Shown: positions 55,589 through 64,000, counted from the first letter of the stretch. The stretch is DNA of 64,000 nt from Flavimaribacter sediminis (GCF_019492055.1 NZ_JAICBX010000004.1:372001-436000), one strand, 5' to 3'. Notes: generated by a model not told the origin, from the sequence alone. Translations and numbers: made by a program.

Positions 55589-56875
55589 ATGCAAATGTCG
55601 AAAATGAAGATCGGTAAACATCTGTCGCGACGCGCTTTCGTCAGAGGCGCGGCGATGACTGGACTAGGGTTGGCAGCCTCCGGCGCGTCCGCCCAGACAC
55701 TGTCGCAGTCCGCGATCCAGAGCATTATCAATGCGCCTCAGCGCGGTTCGTGGGACGATCAGTTCGACGCGCAAGGGTCCCGCGGTGGTCAGGAAGTCAG
55801 TTCCCGCGTGCCGATGTTGAGCCCCGAGACGGTGCTTTACGTCGAAGACGCCATTCGCACCTACAACAATATCGTGATGCAGGGCGGCTGGCCAATGGTG
55901 CCCGCCTCCAACAAGCTTCAGCTTGGCGACAACGATCCTGCCGTGTCGGTGTTGCGTCAGCGTCTCTTTATTTCCGGCGACCTGCCGCGCGCGGCCGGCG
56001 CCTCCAACGCCTTCGACACCTATGTCGAGGGAGCCGTCAAGCGTTTCCAGGCGCGTCACGGCCTGCCGGCGGACGGCGTTCTCGGTCAATACAGCTTCGC
56101 GGCGCTAAACGTTCCCGCCAATATCCGTCTTGGCCAGCTTGAAACCAATCTGGTGCGGCTGAAATCGATGTCCGGTTTCCTTGGAGATCGTTACGTCGTC
56201 GTCAATATTCCCGCGGCTCAGATCGAGGCGGTTGAGGGAAATCGCGTCGTGCAGCGCCATACGGCTATCGTCGGCAAGATCAGTCGCCAGACGCCGATCC
56301 TGAACTCCAAGATACACGAGATCATTCTCAATCCGTACTGGACGGCGCCGCGCTCGATCGTCGAGAAGGACATCATGCCGCTGATGCGGGAGGATCCGAC
56401 CTATCTGACCCGCAACAACATCCGGCTCTTCGACTATCACGGAAACGAGGTTTCCCCGCAGACGATCGACTGGAGCGTGGAAGAGGCGCCGAAACTGATG
56501 TTCAGGCAGGATCCCGGCAAGATCAACGCCATGGCGTCGACCAAGATCAACTTCCACAATCCGCATGCCGTATACATGCACGATACGCCGCAGCAGTCGA
56601 AGTTCGGTCAGTTGATGCGCTTCGAGTCTTCCGGATGCGTTCGCGTCCAGAACGTGCGAGACCTTACGACCTGGCTGCTGGAAAACACGGCCGGCTGGGA
56701 TCGCCAGACCATGGAAACCGTAATCGCTACCGGCGAGAATACGGAAATTGCGCTCGCTGATCCGGTTCCGGTGTATTTCACCTACATAACCGCCTGGTCG
56801 ACATCCGATGGCGTGGTCCAGTTCCGTGACGATATTTACCATCGTGACGGCGTGGAAGAACTCGCTCTCCAATAA
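55589..56875 (+). CDS. ldtP: L,D-transpeptidase (YkuD domain, peptidoglycan-binding repeat), LdtP-like
   Basis: A 428-residue cell-wall enzyme. The N terminus has a twin-arginine signal (LSRRAFVRGAAMTGLGLAAS, cleavage near GASAQ). A PG-binding domain covers about residues 105-175 (NDPAVSVLRQRLF, VKRFQARHGLPADGVLG). The YkuD domain follows with catalytic His in YMHDTPQQSKFG and nucleophile Cys in SSGCVRV. It forms 3-3 cross-links or lipoprotein-peptidoglycan links. An N-terminal region as in YcbB-type proteins is plausible. An ATG two codons downstream is an alternative start. It is the presumed target of LdtR. Confidence 0.88.
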   Translation: MQMSKMKIGKHLSRRAFVRGAAMTGLGLAASGASAQTLSQSAIQSIINAPQRGSWDDQFDAQGSRGGQEVSSRVPMLSPETVLYVEDAIRTYNNIVMQGGWPMVPASNKLQLGDNDPAVSVLRQRLFISGDLPRAAGASNAFDTYVEGAVKRFQARHGLPADGVLGQYSFAALNVPANIRLGQLETNLVRLKSMSGFLGDRYVVVNIPAAQIEAVEGNRVVQRHTAIVGKISRQTPILNSKIHEIILNPYWTAPRSIVEKDIMPLMREDPTYLTRNNIRLFDYHGNEVSPQTIDWSVEEAPKLMFRQDPGKINAMASTKINFHNPHAVYMHDTPQQSKFGQLMRFESSGCVRVQNVRDLTTWLLENTAGWDRQTMETVIATGENTEIALADPVPVYFTYITAWSTSDGVVQFRDDIYHRDGVEELALQ

Positions 56876-56881
56876 GGCCGG

Positions 56882-56936
56882 GCGTTTTCGAGGCGCCTTG
56901 CGTCATTCGAACTTCGCCTCGAAAGCTGCGAAAACG
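56882..56936. repeat. overlapping inverted repeats in the ldtP-glyA gap
   Basis: TTTCGAGGCG (56886-56895) pairs with CGCCTCGAAA (56915-56924) around a 19-base loop. The left side (CGTTTTCG, 56883-56890) can instead pair with CGAAAACG (56929-56936). The two pairings exclude each other. No T-run follows, so a simple terminator is unlikely; attenuation or an RNA switch ahead of glyA is possible. Confidence 0.45.
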
Positions 56937-57123
56937 TTTCCCATGTCGCAAAACCTGTCGCCGCAATTCGCTAGCGGCACAGGATTGCGCCGCCGTTCTT
57001 GAGTATTTTGCCGCATCGCATTATTGAGTCGCCAGACGAGCGCGAGAGATGGTCGGAATTCCGGCCTGCGCAGACCTGCAGAATCAGCAAGATCGAACCG
57101 AACAGCTGAAGGGAAACCTCCGA

Positions 57124-58437
57124 ATGTCAGATGCAGCCATATCTCCGGCAACTTCCACCGACACGTTTTTCACGCGGTCCCTGCAGGAGGCTGATCCGGC
57201 TTTGTTCGGGGCGATCGGGGATGAACTCGATCGCCAGCGTCACGAAATCGAATTGATCGCTTCCGAGAACATCGTCTCCCGCGCCGTGCTGGAGGCGCAG
57301 GGTTCGGTAATGACCAACAAATACGCGGAAGGGTATCCGGGCAGGCGATACTATGGCGGCTGCCAGTATGTCGACATTGCGGAAAACCTTGCGATCGAGC
57401 GGGTCACCAAGCTGTTCGACTGCGCTTTCGCCAATGTGCAGCCGAATTCCGGCAGTCAGGCGAACCAGGCGGTCATGATGGCGCTGGCGAAGCCGGGCGA
57501 CACGATCCTCGGCTTGAGTCTCGACGCCGGCGGACACCTGACGCACGGCGCGCGTCCGAATATGTCCGGAAAGTGGTTCAACGCTGTCCAGTACGGCGTC
57601 GTGCCGGAGACTGGCCTGATAGATTTCGACCAGGTCGAAGCGCTGGCGCGGGAGCACCGTCCTGCCATCATTATCGCCGGCGGTTCAGCCTATTCCCGCG
57701 AAATAGACTTTGCGCGGTTCCGCGCCATCGCCGACAGCGTCGGCGCGTGGTTCTGGGTCGATATGGCGCATTTCGCTGGCCTGGTCGCCGGCGGCGTTCA
57801 TCCCAGCCCGTTTCCGCACGCCCATGTCGCAACCTCGACCACCCACAAGACCCTGCGCGGACCGCGCGGCGGCCTCGTGCTGACAAATGACGAAGACATC
57901 GCGAAGAAAATCAATTCGGCGGTCTTTCCCGGTCTGCAGGGCGGCCCGCTGATGCACGTAATCGCCGCCAAGGCGGTCGCGTTCGGCGAGGCTTTGACGC
58001 CGGAATTCTCCGACTATGCGAGACAGGTCGTTGAAAACGCCAAGGTGCTTGCGTCAACGCTGGTCGAGGGCGGGCTCGACATCGTTTCGGGCGGAACCGA
58101 CACGCATCTGATGCTGGTTGATCTGCGACCTAAAAACCTGACCGGAAAGGCTTCCGAACAGGCGCTCGGCCGGGCCTTCATCACCTGCAACAAGAACGGC
58201 GTGCCAAACGATCCGGAAAAGCCGACCATCACGTCCGGCATACGGCTCGGAACGCCAGCCGGCACGACCCGTGGGTTCGGACCTGCCGAATTCCGCGAAA
58301 TTGGTTTGCTGATTCTCGAGGTGATGGATGGACTGCGCACGGCGAATTCGGAAGAAGGCAACGCATCCGTCGAGCAGGCCGTCAAGCAAAAGGTTATCGC
58401 CCTGACGGACCGTTTCCCGATTTATCAGGACCTCTGA
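57124..58437 (+). CDS. glyA: serine hydroxymethyltransferase
   Basis: Converts serine and tetrahydrofolate to glycine and methylene-THF, feeding purine and thymidylate synthesis; it also supplies glycine for purN substrates. The 437-residue PLP enzyme has [31 protein letters not shown] near the N terminus, [10 protein letters not shown], and the lysine of the Schiff base in [17 protein letters not shown]. The ATG at 57124 was chosen because upstream codons are unconserved. It is the first gene of a plus-strand string running to nusB. Confidence 0.97.
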   Translation: MSDAAISPATSTDTFFTRSLQEADPALFGAIGDELDRQRHEIELIASENIVSRAVLEAQGSVMTNKYAEGYPGRRYYGGCQYVDIAENLAIERVTKLFDCAFANVQPNSGSQANQAVMMALAKPGDTILGLSLDAGGHLTHGARPNMSGKWFNAVQYGVVPETGLIDFDQVEALAREHRPAIIIAGGSAYSREIDFARFRAIADSVGAWFWVDMAHFAGLVAGGVHPSPFPHAHVATSTTHKTLRGPRGGLVLTNDEDIAKKINSAVFPGLQGGPLMHVIAAKAVAFGEALTPEFSDYARQVVENAKVLASTLVEGGLDIVSGGTDTHLMLVDLRPKNLTGKASEQALGRAFITCNKNGVPNDPEKPTITSGIRLGTPAGTTRGFGPAEFREIGLLILEVMDGLRTANSEEGNASVEQAVKQKVIALTDRFPIYQDL

Positions 58438-58479
58438 CGGTCGCGGGCGTTGCTTCATTCGGATAATGCACGGGAACAG

Positions 58480-59325
58480 ATGGGGATGAACAGCGAGCTG
58501 GAGTTCTGGAAAACACTGGCTGTCTTGCTCTCCGTTTGCCTGTTCACGACTGTCCTGTTCGTCGGTTTACCCGGAATCGACATCTGGATCAGCTCGCTGT
58601 TTACGAATGACAGCGGACGGTTTTTCCTCACCTGGAATCCCTATGTTCGCTTTCTTCGCTCCGCCTTCATCTGGATTATTACAGCCGGCATCATCTTTAG
58701 TCTGCTGATGTATCTCACGAGCTTCTATGAGCCCGGACGGCTGAAGGTTCACAGAAACGTCTGGGCCTTTGTCTGCTCATCCTTCCTGCTTGGGCCGGGA
58801 CTCCTGGTCAACGGGATCCTGAAGGAGTATTGGGGCAGGGCGCGACCGCAACAGGTGCTGGAATTCGGCGGCAACGCGAATTTCTCGTCTGCCTTCTCCA
58901 TAAGCGACCAGTGTATGCAGAATTGTTCGTTTGTCTCCGGCGAAGGCTCGGCGGCGGCGACGTTTGCGGCTGTTCTCATCATCCTCATGGGAAAAAACGA
59001 CAGGGTCTTCACCTGGAAACCGTTGTCCTGGCTTATCGTCGCGGCAGCGGGCGTTGCGGCAATGCTGCGGATCATGCTCGGACGGCACTTCACCAGCGAC
59101 ACGATCTTTGCAATTCTGTTCTGCACCCTGATTTGCGTTCTTCTTTATCGCCTGTTCGACATTAATCGCCATCGGCGGGAGTTTACGGTCGCCGGCATCT
59201 GGTCCGATGCGGCGGGCAGCTTTCCCGGCGCCTATTTCCATGCATGGAGCAGTTCTGTTAAGTACGTTCGCAGATTCGCCGGCGGGGTCGTCGAGCGAGC
59301 GCGCAGGCTTACAGGCAAAGCATAG
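58480..59325 (+). CDS. PAP2 family phosphatase (acid phosphatase-like)
   Basis: A 281-residue inner-membrane protein with about six helices. It has the KEYWGRARP motif (115-123), SFVSGEGSA (150-158) in place of the usual PSGH, and R197-x5-H203-x3-D207 (MLRIMLGRHFTSD) of the third motif. The second-motif His is replaced by Glu, so catalysis may differ. PAP2 members act on phosphatidic acid, undecaprenyl diphosphate or lipid A. An upstream TTG (58450) and an ATG at 58486 are alternatives to the chosen ATG. It sits between glyA and nrdR. Confidence 0.86.
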   Translation: MGMNSELEFWKTLAVLLSVCLFTTVLFVGLPGIDIWISSLFTNDSGRFFLTWNPYVRFLRSAFIWIITAGIIFSLLMYLTSFYEPGRLKVHRNVWAFVCSSFLLGPGLLVNGILKEYWGRARPQQVLEFGGNANFSSAFSISDQCMQNCSFVSGEGSAAATFAAVLIILMGKNDRVFTWKPLSWLIVAAAGVAAMLRIMLGRHFTSDTIFAILFCTLICVLLYRLFDINRHRREFTVAGIWSDAAGSFPGAYFHAWSSSVKYVRRFAGGVVERARRLTGKA

Positions 59326-59490
59326 AGCAAGATGATTGGAAAAATCCGCGAACGGACCGGGCGGTTCCGGCTCCAGACTGCGTTGAACCCCGGGCATGGC
59401 CGGGATGCGCTACGACGCGCGTATCGCTCGTCAAGCAAGCGGAGAAACTTCTGTCAAATGGTTCAATCCAACCAGATCGCGGTCTAGGCC

Positions 59491-59970
59491 ATGCGCTGTC
59501 CCTTCTGCGGTTCGGAAGACACACAGGTCAAGGATTCGCGACCTGCGGAAGACGGGACCGCCATTCGCAGGCGCAGGGTTTGCCCGGATTGCGGCGGTCG
59601 TTTCACCACCTTCGAGCGCGTGCAGCTACGCGATCTGCAGGTCATAAAGAAAACCGGCAGGCGAGTGCCTTTCGACCGAGACAAGCTGATACGCTCCTTC
59701 GAGATTGCGTTGAGAAAGCGCCCGGTCGAGCGCGACCGGGTCGAGCGGGCCGTTTCGGGCATCGTTAGACGCCTCGAAAGCTCAGGTGAAACCGACATTC
59801 CTTCCGACAAGATTGGACTGATGGTTATCGAGGCGTTGCGAGCGATCGACGATGTCGCCTTTGTGCGCTACGCCTCCGTCTATCGGGATTTCAGCGATCC
59901 CAAGGATTTCGAGAACGTCATCAATGAACTGACCGCGAAGATCGACGGCGAAGTGGATCCGGACGGTTAG
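59491..59970 (+). CDS. nrdR: transcriptional repressor NrdR
   Basis: Represses ribonucleotide reductase genes in response to ATP/dATP. The 159-residue protein has a zinc ribbon ([15 protein letters not shown], then VCPDCGGRF; four Cys) followed by an ATP-cone domain with [22 protein letters not shown]. It is a little longer than many NrdRs. It forms part of the conserved glyA-nrdR-ribD neighbourhood of rhizobia. Confidence 0.97.
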   Translation: MRCPFCGSEDTQVKDSRPAEDGTAIRRRRVCPDCGGRFTTFERVQLRDLQVIKKTGRRVPFDRDKLIRSFEIALRKRPVERDRVERAVSGIVRRLESSGETDIPSDKIGLMVIEALRAIDDVAFVRYASVYRDFSDPKDFENVINELTAKIDGEVDPDG

Positions 59971-59979
59971 AAGAATTCC

Positions 59980-61104
59980 ATGAACATGCCTGCATCTTCG
60001 TCAAAGGTAAGTGAATTCGACCGTCGGATGATGGCCGCCGCTATCCGCTATTCCTTTCGGCATCTTGGTCGAACGGGCACCAATCCGTCGGTCGCCACGC
60101 TGATCGTCCGCGACACGGAGGCGGGTCCGGTGATCGTCGGACGGGGTGTCACCGCAATCGGCGGTCGACCGCACGCTGAAACCGAGGCGCTTGCAGAAGC
60201 CGGAGAACTGGCGAAAGGCGCCACCGCCTATGTCACGCTGGAGCCATGCGCCCACCACGGCAGCACGCCGCCCTGCGCTAATGCGCTGGTCGCAGCCGGC
60301 ATTAAAAGAGTCGTGGCCGCCACCACCGATCCCGATCACAGGGTTTCCGGCAAGGGCTATGCGATCCTGAGGGAGGCCGGCGTCGAGGTGTTGACGGACG
60401 TTTACAAGGCGGACGCCGATTTCGCGATGGCGGGATACCTCATGCAACGCAACAAGAACCGTGCGCATGTGACTCTCAAGATGGCGCTTTCCGCCGATGG
60501 GAAAATTGGAAGGAAAGGGGCGGGGCAGGTTGCCATCACCGGTGAGGAGAGCCGTGCGGCGACCCATATTTTGCGCGCCGTCAGCGATGTCATTCTGATC
60601 GGCGTCGAGACCGCGCTTGCAGACGATCCCGAGCTGACATGCAGGCTGCCTGGGCTGGAGTCACGTTCTCCCGTCAGGCTCGTGCTCGACAGTCGCCTGA
60701 GGCTGCCTCTTTCGTCGAGGCTGGTGCAATCAGCCGCGACCACGCCGGTGATCGTGGCCACCACAGCGTCGCCAGACTCTGCTCAATACCGCGCCCTGTC
60801 GGACGCCGGATGCCAATTGATGGCGAGTGAATCGGCCGATGGCGGCATCGCTCTCGAAGAATTGCTGGATGATCTGGCTGGGCGGGGGTATTTCACCGTA
60901 ATGGTCGAGGGCGGCGCACGGGTTGCGCAGTCCTTTCTGAAAGCGGGTCTCGTCGACAGGATTGTGCTTTACACCGGTCCTGACGCCATAGGACTGCACG
61001 GCGTGGATGCGCCGCTTGACGCTGACGATATTCCAGATGGTTTCAGGCTTGCGGATACGCTTTTCTACGGCCGGGATGTGTGTCGAATTTACGAGAGGAT
61101 ATGA
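59980..61104 (+). CDS. ribD: bifunctional diaminohydroxyphosphoribosylaminopyrimidine deaminase / 5-amino-6-(5-phosphoribosylamino)uracil reductase
   Basis: Catalyses two consecutive steps of riboflavin synthesis, deamination then reduction of the ribosyl side chain. The 374-residue protein has the zinc deaminase motifs HAETEALAEA and PCAHHGSTPPC in the N-terminal domain, then a dihydrofolate-reductase-like domain with KMALSADGKIG and MVEGGARVAQSFL. The gene follows nrdR by 9 bases and overlaps ribE by four bases (ATGA). Confidence 0.96.
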   Translation: MNMPASSSKVSEFDRRMMAAAIRYSFRHLGRTGTNPSVATLIVRDTEAGPVIVGRGVTAIGGRPHAETEALAEAGELAKGATAYVTLEPCAHHGSTPPCANALVAAGIKRVVAATTDPDHRVSGKGYAILREAGVEVLTDVYKADADFAMAGYLMQRNKNRAHVTLKMALSADGKIGRKGAGQVAITGEESRAATHILRAVSDVILIGVETALADDPELTCRLPGLESRSPVRLVLDSRLRLPLSSRLVQSAATTPVIVATTASPDSAQYRALSDAGCQLMASESADGGIALEELLDDLAGRGYFTVMVEGGARVAQSFLKAGLVDRIVLYTGPDAIGLHGVDAPLDADDIPDGFRLADTLFYGRDVCRIYERI

Positions 61105-61724
61105 TTGTGTTCACCGGGATCGTCACGGATATCGGAAGAATCGACAAGATTTCGGAAATGGATGAAGGCGTGCGGCTTCGCATCGCCACACAATATGATC
61201 CGGCGACGATCGATATTGGCGCATCGATTGCCTGCTCAGGCGTCTGCCTTACGGTCACCGGGCTCCCGGGGCCGGGAGACAATGCGAAATGGTTCGAGGT
61301 TGAAGCCTGGGAAGAGGCGCTGCGGTTGACCACAATCGGCGACTGGAGGGAGGGCTCGAGGATCAATCTCGAACGGTCTCTACGGATGGGCGACGAGCTC
61401 GGCGGGCATCTTGTTTCGGGCCATGTCGACGGGCAGGCGGACATTGTTTCAGTGGTTGATGAGGGCGAGGCCCGCCGCTTTCGACTGCGCGCGCCATGCC
61501 ATCTGGCGAAATACATAGCGCCCAAGGGCTCGGTCGCGCTGGACGGAACGTCCCTTACCGTCAACAGCGTCGAGGCGGAGATATTCGATGTGCTTTTGAT
61601 CCGGCATTCGCTCGGAGTGACCACATGGTCGGAGCGTAGCGCCGGAGACAGGGTCAATCTGGAGATTGACCAGATGGCGCGATACGCCGACCGGCTGATC
61701 GGTTTCCGCGCGGCTGCCGACTGA
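61101..61724 (+). CDS. ribE: riboflavin synthase alpha chain
   Basis: Dismutates two 6,7-dimethyl-8-ribityllumazine molecules into riboflavin. The 207-residue protein has two tandem lumazine-binding domains, with MIVFTGIVTDIGRI opening the first and DELGGHLVSGHVDGQADIVSV and YIAPKGSVALDGTSLTVNSV in the repeats. The ATG at 61101 overlaps the ribD stop (ATGA); an upstream ATG in frame would intrude into ribD. Its usual symbol is ribE or ribC in rhizobia. It is followed by a hairpin and ribH. Confidence 0.95.
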   Translation: MIVFTGIVTDIGRIDKISEMDEGVRLRIATQYDPATIDIGASIACSGVCLTVTGLPGPGDNAKWFEVEAWEEALRLTTIGDWREGSRINLERSLRMGDELGGHLVSGHVDGQADIVSVVDEGEARRFRLRAPCHLAKYIAPKGSVALDGTSLTVNSVEAEIFDVLLIRHSLGVTTWSERSAGDRVNLEIDQMARYADRLIGFRAAAD

Positions 61725-61775
61725 TTTCAGCCGCGACGCAATTATGATGCGGTTGGTCGGTTTGTGCTTGCCTCT

Positions 61776-61804
61776 GTGCCGCGTTGCTGTAATTACCGCG
61801 GCAC
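61776..61804 (+). repeat. 8-bp hairpin in the ribE-ribH gap
   Basis: GTGCCGCG (61776-61783) is perfectly complementary to CGCGGCAC (61797-61804) around a 13-base loop, followed by ACACTTTTCC. It ends 22 bases before ribH. The four-T run makes a weak terminator or attenuator conceivable. It does not resemble an FMN riboswitch. Confidence 0.45.
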
Positions 61805-61826
61805 ACTTTTCCAAAGGACAGAACCC

Positions 61827-62294
61827 ATGGGCGCGAAATCGAATCCGCATCTTCTGATCGTCGAAGCGCGTTTCTATGATGATCTCGCCGACACGCTGCT
61901 TGAAGGCGCGACCGCTGCTCTCAAGGAAGCGAATGCGACCTACGATGTCGTCACCGTTCCGGGCGCGCTGGAAATTCCGGCCGTGATCGCGATGGCTCTC
62001 GATGGAGCGGATGAGGGCGGCAAGGAGTATGATGGTTTCGTGGCGCTAGGCACGGTCATCCGCGGCGAAACCTACCATTTCGACATCGTTTCGAACGAGT
62101 CAAGCCGGGCGCTGATGGATCTTGCGGTCAGCGAATCGCTGGCGATCGGCAACGGCATACTGACGGTCGAAAACTGGGAGCAGGCCTGGAAACGCGCCAG
62201 CCAGCACGACGGCGTCGGTGAGAAAGACAAGGGCGGCTTTGCAGCGAAGGCGGCTTTGACGATGATCGATATCAAGAAAAGGCTCGGCGCGTGA
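61827..62294 (+). CDS. ribH: 6,7-dimethyl-8-ribityllumazine synthase
   Basis: Condenses the pyrimidine from the ribD branch with 3,4-dihydroxybutanone phosphate to give lumazine, the substrate of ribE. The 155-residue protein has [16 protein letters not shown], the conserved [25 protein letters not shown], and [23 protein letters not shown] precedes the ATG at 61827. Its end overlaps nusB by four bases (GTGA). Confidence 0.96.
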   Translation: MGAKSNPHLLIVEARFYDDLADTLLEGATAALKEANATYDVVTVPGALEIPAVIAMALDGADEGGKEYDGFVALGTVIRGETYHFDIVSNESSRALMDLAVSESLAIGNGILTVENWEQAWKRASQHDGVGEKDKGGFAAKAALTMIDIKKRLGA

Positions 62295-62779
62295 CCGAAG
62301 ACGGACGAAACCGGCCTTTTCGGCCGGCCAATAAACGCGGCGCCGCGCGTCTTTCTGCAGTCCAGGCGCTATACCAGATGGATGTTGGCGGAACCGGCGT
62401 CCTCGAGGTAGTCAGGGAATACGAACTTCACCGGCTCGGCAAGGAAATCGACGGCGACCAGTATCGCGAGGCCGACGCCGCATGGTTTCGCGCCATCGTT
62501 TCAGGCGTGGTCGAGCAGCAGAAACAACTTGATCCCATGATCCGTTCGGCGCTTCTCGAAGACTGGCCGCTGTCGCGGATCGACTCGACGCTGCGCGCGA
62601 TCCTGAGAGCCGGGACCTATGAACTTGTCAATCGACGCGACGTTCCTGTCGCCGTCATAGTGACTGAATATGTGGACGTCGCCGGCGCGTTCTTCGACGA
62701 GGACGAACCAAAAATGGTCAACGCCGTCCTCGATCGTCTGGCGAAGAAGTTGCGGCCCCCGAAAAAGGTCTCCGATTAG
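62291..62779 (+). CDS. nusB: transcription antitermination factor NusB
   Basis: Part of the antitermination complex that keeps RNA polymerase on ribosomal RNA operons together with NusE. The 162-residue, all-helical protein has [16 protein letters not shown] near the N terminus and [32 protein letters not shown] in the C-terminal half, read in order with [12 protein letters not shown] at the end. The GTG start at 62291 overlaps the ribH stop. This closes the rib gene string. Confidence 0.95.
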   Translation: MTEDGRNRPFRPANKRGAARLSAVQALYQMDVGGTGVLEVVREYELHRLGKEIDGDQYREADAAWFRAIVSGVVEQQKQLDPMIRSALLEDWPLSRIDSTLRAILRAGTYELVNRRDVPVAVIVTEYVDVAGAFFDEDEPKMVNAVLDRLAKKLRPPKKVSD

Positions 62780-62856
62780 CGGAGCGGTCGCGAAAATCGG
62801 TCTTGCCGAGAGAAAAGCCTTGTCCCGACCGACAATAATATGTCCGGTTCCATGAT

Positions 62857-62868
62857 CTGCCATGGCAG
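62857..62868. repeat. perfect 12-bp palindrome after nusB
   Basis: CTGCCATGGCAG is its own reverse complement, in the gap between nusB and the downstream ABC permease gene. No function is assigned. Confidence 0.25.
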
Positions 62869-63022
62869 GCAGTTGGGAATATCTGCGATCTGTTTAGCAG
62901 GACGGAATGCTCGCACTACTGCAATGAAGCAGGAGGCGCATTCGATCTATGACACGCCGCTTTAGCGACAACGCATTTGCACGTCTCCTGAACTACATGG
63001 GCCTTTTCTTTTGCGGTAGCCG

Positions 63023-63673
63023 CTATTCACCAGCATGGATCGCGTCGGCGTCCTTGCGTCGGGACAGGTGGCGCATCATCACGCGGACAATGGCAAAGCC
63101 GACCTGGAACACCGCGCCGAAGGCGAAGACACCGAGGGCGAAGCACAGCATCTGCTCGCCCAGTGTCGGCAAGCGCTCGGCCTCTCGCAGGACGACGGCG
63201 ACGCCTTCGTTCACACCGATGGCGACGCCCGCGCTCGACGACATGACCAGAACGGTAAAGGCCCGGATCAGGTTCGGCAGGAACAACAGCGCCTCGGTCT
63301 GCGATCCGGCCCGTAACCCGACGAGCGCGGCGCGGCCATTGTCGGCGACATAGGCTGCGGCATAGGGCGTCAGCGACAGGGCGACGATCAGCGAAGGGGG
63401 CATCCACACTTCGATCTCGAAGAAGAGGAAGGGACGGGGAATGATGTTCAGAAGGAAGAACATCACCACGAAGGTGGGCGCCGCTCGCATCAGTCCGATC
63501 AGCGGGCTCGCCAGCCGGCGCGTCAGCTTGCCTCCGAGCATCAGGAGAACGAAGGGCGCCCCGAGTGCGAGACCCAGCCCCAGCGCGATGGCCGCAATCT
63601 GGAAATTGACGACCATCCCGGTCGCCAGGTCCCGGGGATAGTTGCCTGCGAGAAGATCGGTCAGACTGGTCAT
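63023..63673 (-). CDS. amino-acid-type ABC transporter permease
   Basis: A 216-residue permease of the HisM/GlnP family with about five helices. It carries MRAAPTFVVMFFLL, a counterpart of the family's R-x-T/P-L-L motif, and an ATPase-contact loop resembling RAALVGLRAGSQTEALLFLPNLIRAF. Its ATG overlaps the stop of the adjacent permease by four bases. Without the binding protein or ATPase, which lie outside the window or elsewhere, the substrate (polar amino acid or methionine-like) cannot be named. It converges with nusB after a 243-base gap. Confidence 0.85.
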   Translation of the reverse strand: MTSLTDLLAGNYPRDLATGMVVNFQIAAIALGLGLALGAPFVLLMLGGKLTRRLASPLIGLMRAAPTFVVMFFLLNIIPRPFLFFEIEVWMPPSLIVALSLTPYAAAYVADNGRAALVGLRAGSQTEALLFLPNLIRAFTVLVMSSSAGVAIGVNEGVAVVLREAERLPTLGEQMLCFALGVFAFGAVFQVGFAIVRVMMRHLSRRKDADAIHAGE

Positions 63674-64000
63674 GCCTGCGCCTCCTCTCGCTTGTTCAGC
63701 CGGGTCCGGACCCGTTCGCAGGCCCAGACGACAAGGAAGACAACGGCAATGTAGAATATCAGCACCATCGTGTACATGGTCCCGCGGCCCGCGGAAAAGG
63801 AGGTGATGTCGGTCAGTGCGCTCAGCAGCTCCGGGGCGCCGGTGAAGCTCGCGATTGGCGTGCCCTTTGCGGCGTTGATCAGGAAGGACAGGAGCTGCGT
63901 CAACGACCGCCTTACCGCAGCCCAGTATAGGGCCCCGCTAAAGCCGGATCCGTACCGGCCGTCCCGCTGCAGGCTCTCTGCGGCCTCACCGATTGCCTGG
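63670..64000 (-). CDS. amino-acid-type ABC transporter permease, C-terminal part (5' end outside window)
   Basis: The frame runs open to the window edge. At the left of the translated part stands an EAA-like loop (QAIGEAAESLQ, then GALYWAAVRRSLTQLLSFLINAAKGTPIASF), the typical ATPase contact of amino-acid permeases, and then one or two final helices and a charged tail ERVRTRLNKREEAQA. It pairs with the permease at 63023-63673, forming the usual two-permease importer. The 5' end is missing, so length and family members cannot be compared. Confidence 0.8.
   Translation of the reverse strand, partial: QAIGEAAESLQRDGRYGSGFSGALYWAAVRRSLTQLLSFLINAAKGTPIASFTGAPELLSALTDITSFSAGRGTMYTMVLIFYIAVVFLVVWACERVRTRLNKREEAQA

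Noticed and set aside
61725-61826. FMN riboswitch before ribH
   Set aside because: The gap is too short and lacks the conserved multi-branch elements; only a simple hairpin is seen.
62949-63353. Plus-strand open frame after nusB
   Set aside because: Most of it is antisense to the ABC permease gene, whose helices and EAA-like loop are well supported.
1-64000. tRNA, rRNA, CRISPR array, insertion sequence or prophage
   Set aside because: No cloverleaf-like unit, rRNA-like stretch, regular spacer-repeat series, transposase gene or phage structural gene was seen in the gaps or frames.

Overview
The window reads as chromosomal DNA of an alphaproteobacterium, most likely of the order Hyphomicrobiales (Rhizobiales). 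The clues are conserved gene strings: uvrC-pgsA-moaD-moaE, purM-purN divergent from a CDP-alcohol phosphotransferase/AI-2E-type permease/hda/ppk/ppx string, rnd near aspS, glyA/nrdR/ribD/ribE/ribH/nusB, an LdtR-type MarR regulator near an L,D-transpeptidase, a Bpt-type leucyltransferase, and a DUF6163-type small membrane protein. The DNA is GC-rich. No rRNA, tRNA, CRISPR array, insertion sequence or phage module was seen. Both ends cut genes: a DUF2339-like membrane protein at the left and an amino-acid-type ABC permease at the right.

Layout. 1-13.5 kb: housekeeping genes (ABC-F ATPase, DinB-like protein, two glutathione transferases, ndk, moaE-moaD-pgsA-uvrC, a calcium/sodium antiporter, rlmJ) and a molybdopterin oxidoreductase that would use the MoaD/MoaE cofactor. 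13.5-20.5 kb: an accessory unit on the minus strand, made of a PhnF/HutC-like GntR regulator, a cytoplasmic endonuclease/exonuclease/phosphatase-family hydrolase and a complete peptide/opine-type ABC importer. Dyad-symmetric sites lie at the regulator start codon and in front of the binding-protein gene. 20.5-29.6 kb: purN-purM, divergent from the CDP-alcohol phosphotransferase, permease, hda, ppk and ppx, then a dienelactone hydrolase-like protein. 29.8-33.5 kb: a SulP transporter and an AT-richer stretch with an orphan glycosyltransferase interrupted in frame by TGA.

33.5-46.7 kb: rnd, aspS flanked by two paralogous MFS transporters, an uncharacterised secreted protein, parC, an agmatinase-family gene, bpt and an SLC13 permease. 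46.9-52 kb: DUF4153 and RDD membrane proteins, hemB, a 3-hydroxyisobutyryl-CoA hydrolase-like gene and the DUF6163-like gene. 52-57 kb: ldtR, fumC, a saccharopine-dehydrogenase-like gene and the L,D-transpeptidase. 57-62.8 kb: glyA, a PAP2 phosphatase, nrdR and the riboflavin genes ending in nusB. 63-64 kb: two overlapping amino-acid ABC permease genes.

The best leads for new biology are the GntR/hydrolase/ABC unit with its stacked palindromes (15-20.5 kb), the ldtR leader that can fold over its own ribosome binding site (52.16-52.20 kb), and the interrupted glycosyltransferase (31.9-33.5 kb). All are inferences from sequence reading alone; no search, folding or alignment program was run.
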